A stretch of DNA of 64,000 nt from Sutcliffiella deserti (GTDB taxonomy: Bacteria > Bacillota > Bacilli > Bacillales > Bacillaceae_I), in the NCBI RefSeq assembly GCF_020037475.1, contig NZ_JAIQDB010000001.1, forward strand, positions 1 to 64,000. The letters run 5' to 3'. The notes beneath the pieces are model-generated. The model did no database searches. It saw only the letters and a program-made list of their open reading frames with translations, and was not told the origin of the DNA. Positions 19,337-29,030 of the stretch are shown here, piece after piece. The position numbers and the translations under genes were made by a program. Positions within the stretch are counted from its first letter, which is position 1. Each line of letters opens with the position of its first letter.

Positions 19337-20872
19337 TTACACTCCAAAAATTGCGTAGGTAACTCCTACTACCCCAATTATTGCTAGAACATAAACCGGT
19401 TTGATTGGCATTTCACCTTTGTTCTCCATTGCTTTACCAAACATAAAGAATACTAGAGGGTGAACCAGAAATGGCATACTGAAAATGAAGGGGATAAGTG
19501 TAGCTGCTTCAGATCCAAACATTTCCCCTTGAATTGCTGCGAACAAACCAAAATGAGAAATGGCTGAGGATTGGGCCATCGCTGCATATTCTATCGACAT
19601 GGTACTTAAGCTTAAAAGAGCCAAGCCCCCGAATACTGCACACATCTGCCAGCCAAACGAAAATTGCATAAGAGCTTTAACTTCCTTTTTATCGTTTCCT
19701 TTGGCTTTACGCAAATTAATTAAAGAGAGTATGGTCAACCCTACTCCAACTGCAACGATCAATAGAGAGGGCCAAACCCACAGACTTCCCCGGTCTGCAC
19801 TAATGGCCAAGACAGAAAATACGAAAATATGACCGAAAAACGGAATATTAATCATAATGGGAGCACGTTTAGCTGCAGTTTGTCCAAAATCTCCAGCAGT
19901 GCACGCTCCAGTCAATCCTGAATGGGATAAGGATCCTGCCATACCTGGTGCAAGGTTTCGCGTATTAGCCGTTTTTGCAAATAACATAATAAGGGCGATT
20001 CCTCCAAACATCCAAAACAATTGGCCAAAAAAGCCATATGCCAACACTGCGTTCATACCAGTTATGGAAAAGGCGTCACCAATTCTTGAACCTCCAACCA
20101 TGAAATTCGCAGCTAACACGATCGGAATTCCTGCAAAAAGTAAGGCGCGAATGGTCGGACCAAATGTCCAATTGTAGAGAATTGCTCCTAAGCCTGCCGC
20201 AATCATCATTGCAAAGAAAATCTGTGGGAGGGCAATGATCGGCTGCACCATCATTGCAATCTGGTAAGATGCGACTAATACCACCACAATGGCCGCCATT
20301 TCTATTAAGCCTTTACGGAAATACTGTTGTTTGTTTTTTATTTTTGTCCGGTTATCAATAAAAATTATTGCCCCCACTATCCCTATATAGGCAATAAGTG
20401 GGTAATAGCTGCTAAACAGACTAGTGCCATCTGAAAAGATAAAACGAGTGATTCCTTCTAGACCTAAGAGCAAGAAGAAAGCTCGAACAATAAAAACAAA
20501 TTGACTTCGACTTGTTCCAAGTAAAGTTTCTTCATTTGAAGGAACAATTATATCTTCCGTCTCTAGCTCTTTATTTCCGAGAATCTTACGTAATTCCTGT
20601 CCTCCAACGAAAAAGGACACAGTAAGGGCAATTATTGTTGTTCTTGCCATTAAATCAACAAAAGGAAATTCAGTTAAGCCGGGTGTTGCGACACCTGTAG
20701 ATACTAATAGGTATCCTAAAGACAATCCGAATATAACAATAATTAGTATTGGAGAGAACCTTGTTCCTGCAACGATGGTTCTAGAAATAAGGACCATCGG
20801 AATTAAAAAGAAGAGAATCAGCCAAAACTGATTGAGTAATTGCAAATGTGTTATTTGTTCTACTATTTCCAT
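19337..20872 (-). CDS. Orphan polytopic membrane protein (about 13 helices)
   Basis: A 511-residue integral membrane protein with about 13 hydrophobic segments and a short cytoplasmic loop near residues 95-120 (RKILGNKELETEDIIVPSNEETLLG). A Gly/Ser-rich region in the middle, MVGGSRIGDAFSITGMNAVLAYG followed by APGMAGSLSHSGLTGACTAGDF, has the polar re-entrant look of secondary transporters. I do not recognise the family; ion-coupled carrier is a plausible guess only. The annotated start ATG at 20872 has GAGAATACTTT upstream, a weak site. It is a single gene with its own strong terminator. Confidence 0.7.
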   Translation of the reverse strand: MEIVEQITHLQLLNQFWLILFFLIPMVLISRTIVAGTRFSPILIIVIFGLSLGYLLVSTGVATPGLTEFPFVDLMARTTIIALTVSFFVGGQELRKILGNKELETEDIIVPSNEETLLGTSRSQFVFIVRAFFLLLGLEGITRFIFSDGTSLFSSYYPLIAYIGIVGAIIFIDNRTKIKNKQQYFRKGLIEMAAIVVVLVASYQIAMMVQPIIALPQIFFAMMIAAGLGAILYNWTFGPTIRALLFAGIPIVLAANFMVGGSRIGDAFSITGMNAVLAYGFFGQLFWMFGGIALIMLFAKTANTRNLAPGMAGSLSHSGLTGACTAGDFGQTAAKRAPIMINIPFFGHIFVFSVLAISADRGSLWVWPSLLIVAVGVGLTILSLINLRKAKGNDKKEVKALMQFSFGWQMCAVFGGLALLSLSTMSIEYAAMAQSSAISHFGLFAAIQGEMFGSEAATLIPFIFSMPFLVHPLVFFMFGKAMENKGEMPIKPVYVLAIIGVVGVTYAIFGV

Positions 20873-21303
20873 AAAGTATTCTCCATTCTCAAACGATCAA
20901 TTTTTCACAAAGCTCTTTTCTTAAAGATTGTTGCTATAAGCCAGTAAAAAGTCGGCATTTGGATTTTTTACTGCTCTAATCACTCAAGATTAAGCGTAAT
21001 TTCTTAAATTAACAGGAAAAGAGCACGACAGCAACGATCGTTACGAGTGGTACCAATTTAGGTACAAGCAACAATCAATTCGAAAACAGTTTTTCACAAA
21101 GAATAATCGTACAATATTCTTTAGTGTTAGTAAATCTTTGTAAACGTAAACATTAAAATGTTTAATTATTAAGTTTTTTACTATCAATCATAATATTATT
21201 ATGTAAACTTATAGGACTAAGATTAACTAATTGTAACTTTCACACTTTTAAGGTAAAATTCCATCAAATACATATTCTTTTACGAATGAGGGAGAAGTGA
21301 AAC
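20873..21303. other. Intergenic region with dispersed GCAACAATC motifs
   Basis: About 430 bp without a gene between two divergent genes. On the minus strand 20921-20944 reads GCAACAATCTTTAAGAAAAG plus AGCT. On the plus strand GCAACGATCGTTACGAG occurs near 21024 and GCAACAATC near 21069. Promoters for both neighbours must lie here; I cannot assign them. Confidence 0.5.
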
Positions 21304-21849
21304 ATGGAGACAACTAGATTAGAATTAGCAACCTTTGCAGGAGGGTGCTTTTGGTGTATGGTGAAGCCGTTTGATGAAATGCCTGGCATAGAAAAGGTAG
21401 TATCAGGCTATACAGGCGGAATTAAAGAAAATCCGACCTATGAGGATATTAAGAAGGGAGATTCGGGGCATTATGAAGCTGTGCAAATTACATACAATCC
21501 TGAACTTTTTTCTTATGAAAAACTGTTAGAATTGTATTGGCCACAAATTGATCCAACTGATGATGGGGGACAATTTTTTGATAGAGGCAGTCAATACCGC
21601 ACGGCCATTTTTTATCATAATGAATTTCAAAAAGAGCTAGCGGAAAAATCAAAGTTATCTTTAAAAGCAAGTGGCCGCTTTCGTGAGCCTATTGTCACAC
21701 AAATCTTGCCCGCAGTAGAGTTTTACGAAGCAGAAGGGTATCATCAAGATTTTTATAAAAAAAATCCAGAGAAATATAAACAAGAAAGAGTTGAATCAGG
21801 AAGAGATAGTCATATAAAGGAGCATTGGGGAGAACAATATACAAAATAA
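21304..21849 (+). CDS. msrA: Peptide methionine sulfoxide reductase MsrA
   Basis: A 181-residue cytoplasmic enzyme that reduces methionine-(S)-sulfoxide in proteins with thioredoxin. The active-site motif GGCFWC gives the nucleophile Cys15; [38 protein letters not shown] and EGYHQDF are all standard. The usual C-terminal resolving Cys is not present, because no Cys follows Cys18. MsrB is not adjacent. The ATG is preceded by GAGGGAGAAG. A hairpin follows immediately, so it is a single unit. Confidence 0.95.
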   Translation: METTRLELATFAGGCFWCMVKPFDEMPGIEKVVSGYTGGIKENPTYEDIKKGDSGHYEAVQITYNPELFSYEKLLELYWPQIDPTDDGGQFFDRGSQYRTAIFYHNEFQKELAEKSKLSLKASGRFREPIVTQILPAVEFYEAEGYHQDFYKKNPEKYKQERVESGRDSHIKEHWGEQYTK

Positions 21850-21877
21850 AGGGGACAGATAATTTATCTTCCCCTTA
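21848..21877 (+). terminator. Probable Rho-independent terminator
   Basis: AAGGGGA with inner AGATAA pairs with TTATCT and TCCCCTT, with one bulged C, directly overlapping the msrA stop region. The T-run is short. Confidence 0.6.
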
Positions 21878-21907
21878 TTATAATGTCCAGAAGGGAATGA
21901 CTATTTT

Positions 21908-23095
21908 ATGATCCATTTATTTACCCATAATGATTTAGACGGCGTTGGCTGTGGAATATTAGCGAAAATTGCCTTTAAAGAAAAAGTTACAGTTAGTTAC
22001 AATTCGGTAGGAAGCTTAAACTATCAGGTAGCTGACTATCTGGAACATTCGATGGCTAATGACGAGGTTTACATAACAGATCTATCGGTTCATGAGGAAA
22101 ATGCAAAAAAACTTGATAAACTTTTTGATCAAGGAAGCAAGGTTCAATTTATTGATCATCATAAATCAGCACTACATTTAAATGATTTTGCGTGGGCTAA
22201 GGTCCAAGTAGAGTATGATGATGGAAGATTAACTAGTGCAACCTCATTATATTATGAGTATCTTGAAGAAATTGGTTTAATTGAAGCTAATAAGGCGCTT
22301 AATGAATTTGTGGAATTGATTCGGCAATATGACACCTGGGAATGGGATAAAAACCAAAATTTTCGTGCTAAGAGGTTAAATGACTTATTGTATATGATGT
22401 CAATTGAAGAATTTGAAACAAGAATGCTTACGAAACTTTCAAGCGGCACTAATTTTTCATTTGATGACTTAGAAGATCAACTGTTAAATATAGAAGAAAA
22501 AAAGATGGAAAAATACCTTCGTCGAAAAAAACGGGAGATCCTTCAAAAACAAGTTGGTGAATATTGGGTAGGAATTGTTTTTGCGGAATCTTTTTTATCT
22601 GAGCTTGGAAATGAATTAGGGAAAGAAAACCCTCATCTTGATTATATTGCAATGATTAACATGGGAAGTCGACGAATTAGTTTGCGGACCATACATGATG
22701 ATGTGGATGTATCGGAAGTTGCGAGCAAATTTGAAGGGGGAGGACACGCCAAAGCCTCTGGATGTAATTTAACAGAAAAAGCTTACAAGCTATTTGTTGC
22801 AGAGTCGTTCCCGCTCGAACCATTAAAATCAGATGCCCCCAAAAATGTGTTTAATATTAAAGAATCTCCCAATGGCGTCCTTTATGACTCTAAGAGTAAA
22901 GGAATTCTTTTCCTTACTCCGAAGGAAAACGGGGCTTGGGAAATTGAAAATAAAGAAAAGCCTTTAAATAAATCGTTTTTAAATTTTAAGGATGCAGAAA
23001 AATATATTAAAAGAAATTATGCTGCTTGGCTGGTAAAAGATGAAGAATATGTTTCGTTTCTTATTGAAAATATTCGGAGATTGCGTTCAAACTAA
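21908..23095 (+). CDS. nrnB: DHH-family oligoribonuclease NrnB
   Basis: A 395-residue DHH/DHHA1 phosphodiesterase. HNDLDGVGC near the N-terminus and Asp83-His84-His85 form the metal site, YDTWEW is a shared family turn, and GGGHAKASGCN in the DHHA1 domain binds the nucleotide. B. subtilis NrnB (YngD) has nearly the same length (399) and degrades short RNAs (nanoRNAs). An extra C-terminal domain of about 100 residues is present as in that protein. The ATG at 21908 follows AGAAGGGAATG. Its terminator at 23112 makes it a single unit. Confidence 0.88.
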   Translation: MIHLFTHNDLDGVGCGILAKIAFKEKVTVSYNSVGSLNYQVADYLEHSMANDEVYITDLSVHEENAKKLDKLFDQGSKVQFIDHHKSALHLNDFAWAKVQVEYDDGRLTSATSLYYEYLEEIGLIEANKALNEFVELIRQYDTWEWDKNQNFRAKRLNDLLYMMSIEEFETRMLTKLSSGTNFSFDDLEDQLLNIEEKKMEKYLRRKKREILQKQVGEYWVGIVFAESFLSELGNELGKENPHLDYIAMINMGSRRISLRTIHDDVDVSEVASKFEGGGHAKASGCNLTEKAYKLFVAESFPLEPLKSDAPKNVFNIKESPNGVLYDSKSKGILFLTPKENGAWEIENKEKPLNKSFLNFKDAEKYIKRNYAAWLVKDEEYVSFLIENIRRLRSN

Positions 23096-23111
23096 AATAC
23101 AAATAACCTAA

Positions 23112-23152
23112 AAAAAGAAGGCATCTCCTCTAATAGAAGGATGCCTTCTTTC
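23112..23152 (+). terminator. Rho-independent terminator
   Basis: AAAGAAGGCATC pairs perfectly with GATGCCTTCTTT, followed by T residues. Confidence 0.9.
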
Positions 23153-23213
23153 TGTTGAATGACCGCTTCAGTATGCCTGCTTAAGAAAACCTAACTATGT
23201 TCAGTAAGCCTTA

Positions 23214-23354
23214 TTATAGCTGTTTAGGTTTTTCCACCAATTTTAGTTTTTTTGCTTTTTTCCTTGAGCTTTTATACATCAAAATATAGGTAAATCCTAA
23301 ACACACCATCCCTGACAAAGAACAAGCATATTTTATAAATGTTAACCAATCCAT
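23214..23354 (-). CDS. Small membrane protein, 46 residues
   Basis: A short gene read on the minus strand: ATG at 23354 with AAGAGGTGAC seven bases upstream, stop TAA at 23214. The product begins MDWLTFIKYACSLSGMVC, has one membrane helix (about 5-27) and a basic tail (KSSRKKAKKLKLVEKPK). That positive-inside pattern and the good ribosome site support a real gene. It lies 78 bp downstream of the DUF3900 gene on the same strand and may be co-transcribed with it. Function unknown. Confidence 0.65.
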   Translation of the reverse strand: MDWLTFIKYACSLSGMVCLGFTYILMYKSSRKKAKKLKLVEKPKQL

Positions 23355-23432
23355 AACGTCACCTCTTACATAATATAGAAATATTTTCCCTCAAAATTTC
23401 TTTATTATGCAAAAGACTTGGTACCTTCAAAT

Positions 23433-24494
23433 CTAATATTTTCGTTCGAGCTTTTCAACTATATGCTTTAAATCACTAGGTTTCAGCATTTCCACGGGTG
23501 ATACATTTTTTTCGAATTGAAGATAGTCTCCCTCTAGCAGGACGACATAACGATTGTTTATTTTTGCGATATGAATATTCTCTCCATAATCTGCTAGTAA
23601 GGCTTTAACCGAGAGGTGGTCAAGCTTGAATTTCAGTTCGATATCGGGAGTTTGCTCAATGATCGTAGAAGAAGCTTCCATCACTTGCTCATCGGACCAG
23701 CGCTCCTGTAATTCTCTTTTTGGACTAGTTGCCCAAGCTTCCATGGCAGATTCCGCTTTTTCCTTTTCTTCACTTTCACCCTGATAGGTCTCAGATAGTT
23801 CTTGATGAACAATCCCCATTACCTGATTTTTAATAATTTCAGGCATCGATTCACCATACTCAACATATTTCAAAAAATCTTCAAAATAGCGAGAATGAGA
23901 AGCTTGATGAATTTTTAGTTCGCCTTCTTCTACTATTCCATCTTCAGGCATGAAAGGATATTGAATGGACTTCATATTTTTTGTGGTGATAGCCATTTGA
24001 ACATTACGGATTAGAGTCTTTTCATCTGTGATCGATGCAACCTTTTGCTCAAAATCACATTTTAAAACAAATACAAATGGTTCATCGAAGTATTTATTGA
24101 GTTTAGCTCGGGCGATTATAAGTACTCCACCACGGACAGCAGTTGTATCAGTATAAGTGGAGGCCATTTCTTCACAGGATTTTGAAAATAGTTCCTGTGT
24201 TTCTGCATGTTTGATTCGGTAGAAAAGATTATAATTGGGGTTGGAACCTAAATCATAGCCAGTTTCCACCTTAAACCGGCCGACTTTTGTTGGAACTTGG
24301 TCAGTTTTTGGATGTCGATCCACTTTTCGTTTGGAGATCTTCATCAATTCTCCATCTAAGAATGACTTTAGTGGACTTTCTTCATACTCGTCTTCATCAA
24401 GCGTAGCCATTTCCTTATATCTTTTTTTAGCATTGTCACCGCTTCCTTCGATTTCAATTACAAAAAAAGAAAGGGACTTAATATCAAAATCCAC
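23433..24494 (-). CDS. DUF3900 family protein
   Basis: A 353-residue soluble protein of a family confined to Bacillaceae as far as I know. Recognisable stretches are LSFFVIEIEG, SPLKSFLDGELMKI, QVPTKVGRFKVE, SNPNYNLFYR, AVRGGVLIIARAKLNKYFDEPFVFVLKCDFE and MAITTKNMKSIQYP. The C-terminal 80 residues (IELKFKLDHLSVKALL) look like a nucleoid-associated type fold in part, but this is weak. Function unknown. The ATG at 24494 has TTAGGTGATAAT upstream. It may form a small unit with the 46-residue gene downstream. Confidence 0.85.
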   Translation of the reverse strand: MDFDIKSLSFFVIEIEGSGDNAKKRYKEMATLDEDEYEESPLKSFLDGELMKISKRKVDRHPKTDQVPTKVGRFKVETGYDLGSNPNYNLFYRIKHAETQELFSKSCEEMASTYTDTTAVRGGVLIIARAKLNKYFDEPFVFVLKCDFEQKVASITDEKTLIRNVQMAITTKNMKSIQYPFMPEDGIVEEGELKIHQASHSRYFEDFLKYVEYGESMPEIIKNQVMGIVHQELSETYQGESEEKEKAESAMEAWATSPKRELQERWSDEQVMEASSTIIEQTPDIELKFKLDHLSVKALLADYGENIHIAKINNRYVVLLEGDYLQFEKNVSPVEMLKPSDLKHIVEKLERKY

Positions 24495-24637
24495 GTATTA
24501 TCACCTAATTCTTTGTTAATCTTAGCTACTTGCGGTAAAGATTGCCAGTAAGAAATGTAATCTTATTTCTCTCAAAGCTATCATTTATAATTTCCTTTTC
24601 AAGTATAGTGTCAACCTTCAAAAGGGTCAACTGCAGC

Positions 24638-25879
24638 TTAGCTCTGGTTGATTTCTTTTAACCGCTGATCTGTAGGCAGAAAGAAAGTGAGGATGCCGAT
24701 TAAAGGTAGTGCTACAGCAAACATTATGGTGTTGTTCAATCCTATCCAGTCTGCTAATACTCCAAGAGCAACCGAACCTATCGCTCCCATTCCAAAGGCT
24801 AATCCAACAATAAGACCTGACACCAAGCCGATTCTACCAGGTACCAACTCTTGGGCATATACCACTGTAACGGAAAAGCTTGATAGAATAATAAAGCCGA
24901 TCAACCCCATTAAAAAATAGGAGAGGGTAGGTCCTGCATATGGTAGTAATAATGCCATCGGAGCTGAACCTAACATACTTAACAAGATCATATTCCGTTT
25001 TCCAAAACGGTCTGCCATTGGGCCGCCAAAGAACGTTCCTATTGCACCGGCTCCAAGGAAGACAAAGATATAGATTTGTGATTGGGAGATGGAAAGTCCA
25101 TAATTTTGAATAAGATAAAAAGGATAAAAATTCGTCATCCCTGCATGAAACCATGACCGTGCAAATACTAAAAAGATTAAAAGACTTATGGAAAACAGAA
25201 CTAGTTTTTTATTTGTAGTGTGACTTTTGCTAGGCAGAGCCAACTTCTTAGAACTTATGGTTTTTGTTGAAATTTCTTCTACTTTTTCTTTGTACCATTT
25301 AGCGATATAGAATAGAAGAAAAATACCTAATGCGGCCACTAATGTAAACCAGATTGCCCCAATTTGTCCAAAGGGTACTAATAAAAAAGCAGCAATTAAA
25401 GGTGCCAGTGCCTGACCGGAATTTCCTCCAACCTGATAGATGGATTGTGCGAGACCACGGCGGCTACCTGCAGCCATGTAAGCAACTCTCGAACCTTCGG
25501 GGTGAAAAGTAGCCGAACCAATCCCGATGAACATAACAGATAAGATAATGATCCAAAATGTAGGAGCAAAAGCAAGGCCTACAATTCCAATAAAAGAGAA
25601 CATCAGTCCAATTGGTAGTGCATAGGGGGAAGGTTTTTTATCCGTATATAAACCAACGACTGGTTGAATAAGGGAAGAAGTTGCATTTAAGGCGAAGCTG
25701 ATCAGACCAAGCTGAGTAAATGTTAATCCCATAGAATTTTCTAATACAGGAAAAAGAGCCGGGACCACTGATTGGATTGCGTCATTTAACAAGTGCACAA
25801 TCCCAATAATGAATAAAATCGGATAAATAGTTTTACTTTCTTGATTTTCGGTGGTGTGCTTTACTTTTTGAGCTAACAT
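24638..25879 (-). CDS. MFS transporter, fosmidomycin-resistance (Fsr/YfnC) type
   Basis: A 413-residue exporter with 12 predicted helices and a longer basic loop between helices 6 and 7 (about 195-225). Family marks are VHLLNDAIQSVVPALFPVLE, SSLIQPVVGLYTD, IGIGSATFHPEGSRVAYMAAG and SIYQVGGNSGQALAP, all typical of the Fsr group (B. subtilis YfnC). The close resemblance is to the family, not to a defined substrate; drug efflux is inferred from family members. The start has AGGAGAGAAATT upstream. It is a single gene. Confidence 0.87.
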   Translation of the reverse strand: MLAQKVKHTTENQESKTIYPILFIIGIVHLLNDAIQSVVPALFPVLENSMGLTFTQLGLISFALNATSSLIQPVVGLYTDKKPSPYALPIGLMFSFIGIVGLAFAPTFWIIILSVMFIGIGSATFHPEGSRVAYMAAGSRRGLAQSIYQVGGNSGQALAPLIAAFLLVPFGQIGAIWFTLVAALGIFLLFYIAKWYKEKVEEISTKTISSKKLALPSKSHTTNKKLVLFSISLLIFLVFARSWFHAGMTNFYPFYLIQNYGLSISQSQIYIFVFLGAGAIGTFFGGPMADRFGKRNMILLSMLGSAPMALLLPYAGPTLSYFLMGLIGFIILSSFSVTVVYAQELVPGRIGLVSGLIVGLAFGMGAIGSVALGVLADWIGLNNTIMFAVALPLIGILTFFLPTDQRLKEINQS

Positions 25880-26024
25880 AATTTCTCTCCTTATGCAGAA
25901 CTATGATTATAATAGCATGAGAGGAAACGGAATTATAGCAAAACTTTACGGAATGCGAAATAGTTTGAAGTATCCTATAATAATAAGATAGACTAAGAGT
26001 ATGAATATCGGGGGAGAGATGAAA

Positions 26025-27080
26025 ATGATAGATTTGAGAAGTGACACAGTCACAAAACCAACAGAAGAAATGAGAAGAGCCTCTTATGAAGCAGAGGTGG
26101 GGGATGATGTTTATGGAGAAGATCCGACTGTCAGAAAACTTGAAGAAAAAGCAGCTGAAATTCTTGGAAAAGAAGCAGCTTTGTTTGTGACAAGTGGAAC
26201 TCAAGGAAATCAAATAGCTGTATTGACTCATTGCCGACCAGGTAATGAAATCCTTCTTGAGTCAGAATCTCACATCTTTTACTATGAATCTGGAGCAGTT
26301 GCCGCATTGGCAGGAGTGCAAACGAGAACCATCAAAGGAATCAATGGTAGGATGAACCCGGATGAAGTATTGGCGGCTATAAGAGGAGAAGATCAGCATT
26401 TTCCTGAAACAGGATTGATTTGCATTGAAAACACCCATAACCGCGCGGGTGGGGCTGTTGTTCCGGTAAGTAATATGCAAAAGATATTTGAGCATGCCTC
26501 ATCCCATTCCATACCTGTCCATGTGGACGGTGCAAGACTATTTAATGCTGCAGTAAGTGCGAATTGTTCTGTAAAAGACTTTACCCAATACTGTGATACT
26601 GTCCAGATTTGTCTATCAAAAGGACTTGGTGCTCCAGTCGGCTCACTATTGGCTGGTTCGGAGGATTTTATTAAAAAAGCAAGAAAATGGAGAAAAAGAT
26701 TAGGTGGCGGACTCCGGCAAGTAGGAATTATAGCAGCTCCCGGGCTTGTTTCATTAACAAAAATGACCGAACGACTGAGTGAGGATCATGAAAACGCCGC
26801 TTATTTGGCTCATGCTTTAAAAGATATAAAAGGTTTATCCATAGTAAACTCAGTAGATACCAATATTGTGGTGGTGGAAGTGGCGAATTTTGGATGCACC
26901 GCAGATCAATTTGTAAGTGCTCTAAAAGAGGAAGGTGTATTGGCTGTAACCTTTGGTCCTACACTAGTCCGATTCACCACTCACTATGATGTAACAAAAG
27001 AGAATATTAAGAAAGCAATTGATTCAATTGAGGTGGTAGCAAGAAAATTAGGTAATGAGCAAGGAAAGGAAAACAAGTAG
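26025..27080 (+). CDS. ltaE: Low-specificity L-threonine aldolase
   Basis: A 351-residue PLP enzyme that cleaves L-threonine and allo-threonine to glycine and acetaldehyde. The start at 26025 gives an 8-base gap to GGGGGAG; upstream in-frame ATGs at 26019 and 26001 fit less well. Marks are DLRSDTVTKPT, GDDVYGEDPTV, SGTQGNQIA, IENTHNRAGGAVVP, VHVDGARLFNAA and LSKGLGAPVGS with the PLP Lys199. GGGLRQVGI follows. Fold-type I and length agree with the family. Divergent from the MFS gene, with its own terminator. Confidence 0.9.
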   Translation: MIDLRSDTVTKPTEEMRRASYEAEVGDDVYGEDPTVRKLEEKAAEILGKEAALFVTSGTQGNQIAVLTHCRPGNEILLESESHIFYYESGAVAALAGVQTRTIKGINGRMNPDEVLAAIRGEDQHFPETGLICIENTHNRAGGAVVPVSNMQKIFEHASSHSIPVHVDGARLFNAAVSANCSVKDFTQYCDTVQICLSKGLGAPVGSLLAGSEDFIKKARKWRKRLGGGLRQVGIIAAPGLVSLTKMTERLSEDHENAAYLAHALKDIKGLSIVNSVDTNIVVVEVANFGCTADQFVSALKEEGVLAVTFGPTLVRFTTHYDVTKENIKKAIDSIEVVARKLGNEQGKENK

Positions 27081-27142
27081 AGAATTTCCGAGGCTAAGAT
27101 GCTTTGCTTGAGGCATTTTAAAGGTAACAAAAAATCATTGGA

Positions 27143-27176
27143 ATAGCCAGAACTCTCTTTGAGGAGCTCTGGCTAT
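27143..27176. terminator. Bidirectional terminator
   Basis: ATAGCCAGAACTC pairs with GAGCTCTGGCTAT with a mismatch. It lies between the convergent ltaE and acyl-CoA ligase genes. Confidence 0.8.
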
Positions 27177-27191
27177 ATCTATTGGATAATA

Positions 27192-28835
27192 TTAAACCTG
27201 TTTTATCAACTGACTTGTTGCATATTCTTTTAACTTATATTTTTGTATTTTACCAGACGCTGTCATAGGGTATTCTTCTACGATTTCTACATAATATGGT
27301 ATTTTGAATGATGAAATTTTCCCTTTACAAAACTCTTTTATCTCTTTTGGAGTCAAGGATTCACCGGGTTTCACTATAATAAAAGCGGCAACCTGTTCTC
27401 CGAATTTTTCATCTGGTACACCAACAATTTGAACATCAGAAATTTTCGGATGGGTATATAGGAACTCTTCAATTTCGCGGGGATATATATTTTCTCCACC
27501 ACGGATTATCATATCTTTTAATCTACCGGTAATCTGTATATATCCTTCCTCATCCATCATTGCAAGATCTCCAGTATGAAGCCATTTGTCTTCATCTATT
27601 GCAGCATCGGTTTGATCTTTCATATTATAATAGCCCCGCATAACTAAGTAACCTCTTGTACACAATTCACCTTGCACACCATGTGGAACTTGCTGACCTG
27701 TTGTAGGGTCAATAATTTTCACTTCTACATTTTCAAGTGCTTTGCCAACTGTAGAAACTCTTCGTGCTATACTATCATCTGTTCTTGTTTGGGTTATTAC
27801 TGGCGAAGCTTCTGTCTGACCGTAAGCTATCGTAATTTCAGATGCGCCCATGTCATGGACAACTTTTTTCATAATCTCGGTTGGACAAGGGGAACCAGCC
27901 ATAATTCCTGTTCTTAAGCTAGATAAATCAAACTCGGTGAATTGAGGATGATTTAGTTCTGCAATAAACATGGTCGGTACTCCATACAAAGCTGTACACT
28001 TTTCTTGCTCCACTGCTTTAAGAACCATTAATGGATCAAAGGTAATAAGAGGTACCATAGTGGCACCTGTTGCAACTGCTGCAAGTGTCCCCATCACACA
28101 GCCAAAGCAATGAAAAAACGGTACTGGAATACAAATTTTGTCCTGTGCTGTGAGTCGTTGACATTCAGCAACATTAATAGCGTTGTTTATTATATTGTAG
28201 TGTGTCAACATTACACCTTTAGGGAATCCCGTTGTACCGGATGTATATTGCATATTGATGACTTCATCAGCTTTTAAGCTATTTTGCCTTTCATTGAGTG
28301 CGGTATCTGTGATAGAAGAACCCAAACTGATTAAATTATCCCAATTAAACATCCCTTCATGCTTTTCGTCACCAAAATAGATTATATTTTTTAATTTTGG
28401 AAACCGAAGAGAGCTTAGTTGACCCGGATTATGTTTTGCAATCTCAGGACATAATTCTTTAATCATTTCAAGATAGCTCTCGCCTTTAAACTCATCCATT
28501 AATAAAAGTGTTGTTGTATCAGAATGCCGAAGTAAATAATCCAATTCTTGCGTCTTATAGCTCGTGTTGATTGTAACTAAAACAGCACCAATCTTTGCAC
28601 TTGCATATTGGGTAATAAGCCACTCCGGCTTATTAGTTGCCCAAACGGCAATATGATCTCCTTTTTGAATTCCTAAACTCATCAACCCTTTTGCAACCCT
28701 ATTACAGATTTCTTGAAACTGTCGATATGTGTAACGTAAATTATTCTCTACATAAATGACAGCCTCTTTGTCTGGATACTGTGCTACTGTATCATCTAGG
28801 AGTGTACCTATTGTTTTATGTACCATTTGTGCCAT
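27192..28835 (-). CDS. AMP-forming acyl-CoA synthetase (YngI/FadD-like)
   Basis: A 547-residue adenylate-forming ligase. It activates a fatty or short-chain acid with ATP to the acyl-adenylate and then to the CoA ester. Visible motifs are YTSGTTGFPKGVMLTH (P-loop), TIAYGQTEASPV, GELCTRGYLVMRGYYN, WLHTGDLAMMDEEGYI, GRLKDMIIRGGENIYPREIE and MTASGKIQKYKL with the catalytic Lys. The length equals B. subtilis YngI. The chain-length preference cannot be read. The start follows GAGGAGGATTTTC. No beta-oxidation genes adjoin it, so it is a single gene. Confidence 0.88.
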   Translation of the reverse strand: MAQMVHKTIGTLLDDTVAQYPDKEAVIYVENNLRYTYRQFQEICNRVAKGLMSLGIQKGDHIAVWATNKPEWLITQYASAKIGAVLVTINTSYKTQELDYLLRHSDTTTLLLMDEFKGESYLEMIKELCPEIAKHNPGQLSSLRFPKLKNIIYFGDEKHEGMFNWDNLISLGSSITDTALNERQNSLKADEVINMQYTSGTTGFPKGVMLTHYNIINNAINVAECQRLTAQDKICIPVPFFHCFGCVMGTLAAVATGATMVPLITFDPLMVLKAVEQEKCTALYGVPTMFIAELNHPQFTEFDLSSLRTGIMAGSPCPTEIMKKVVHDMGASEITIAYGQTEASPVITQTRTDDSIARRVSTVGKALENVEVKIIDPTTGQQVPHGVQGELCTRGYLVMRGYYNMKDQTDAAIDEDKWLHTGDLAMMDEEGYIQITGRLKDMIIRGGENIYPREIEEFLYTHPKISDVQIVGVPDEKFGEQVAAFIIVKPGESLTPKEIKEFCKGKISSFKIPYYVEIVEEYPMTASGKIQKYKLKEYATSQLIKQV

Positions 28836-28997
28836 GAAAATCCTCCTCTAAAATATCTATAAGTGGCTCTGTCAAATAAGAGTTTAATAATCGCGCTTCT
28901 GTAGTGGAAAATCATCGGTTGTGCTTAACATAGCCTAATAGTTAAATATTAGTATGAATCTTCAGAAAAATCAATTATGTAATAAAACACTCTTTTC

Positions 28998-29030
28998 AAA
29001 AAAAATATTAGCTGTTGTAATAACAGCTAA
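28998..29030 (-). terminator. Rho-independent terminator
   Basis: In minus-strand sense TTAGCTGTT pairs with AACAGCTAA, followed by a run of seven T residues. The stem begins inside the stop codon of the coiled-coil gene. Confidence 0.8.
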
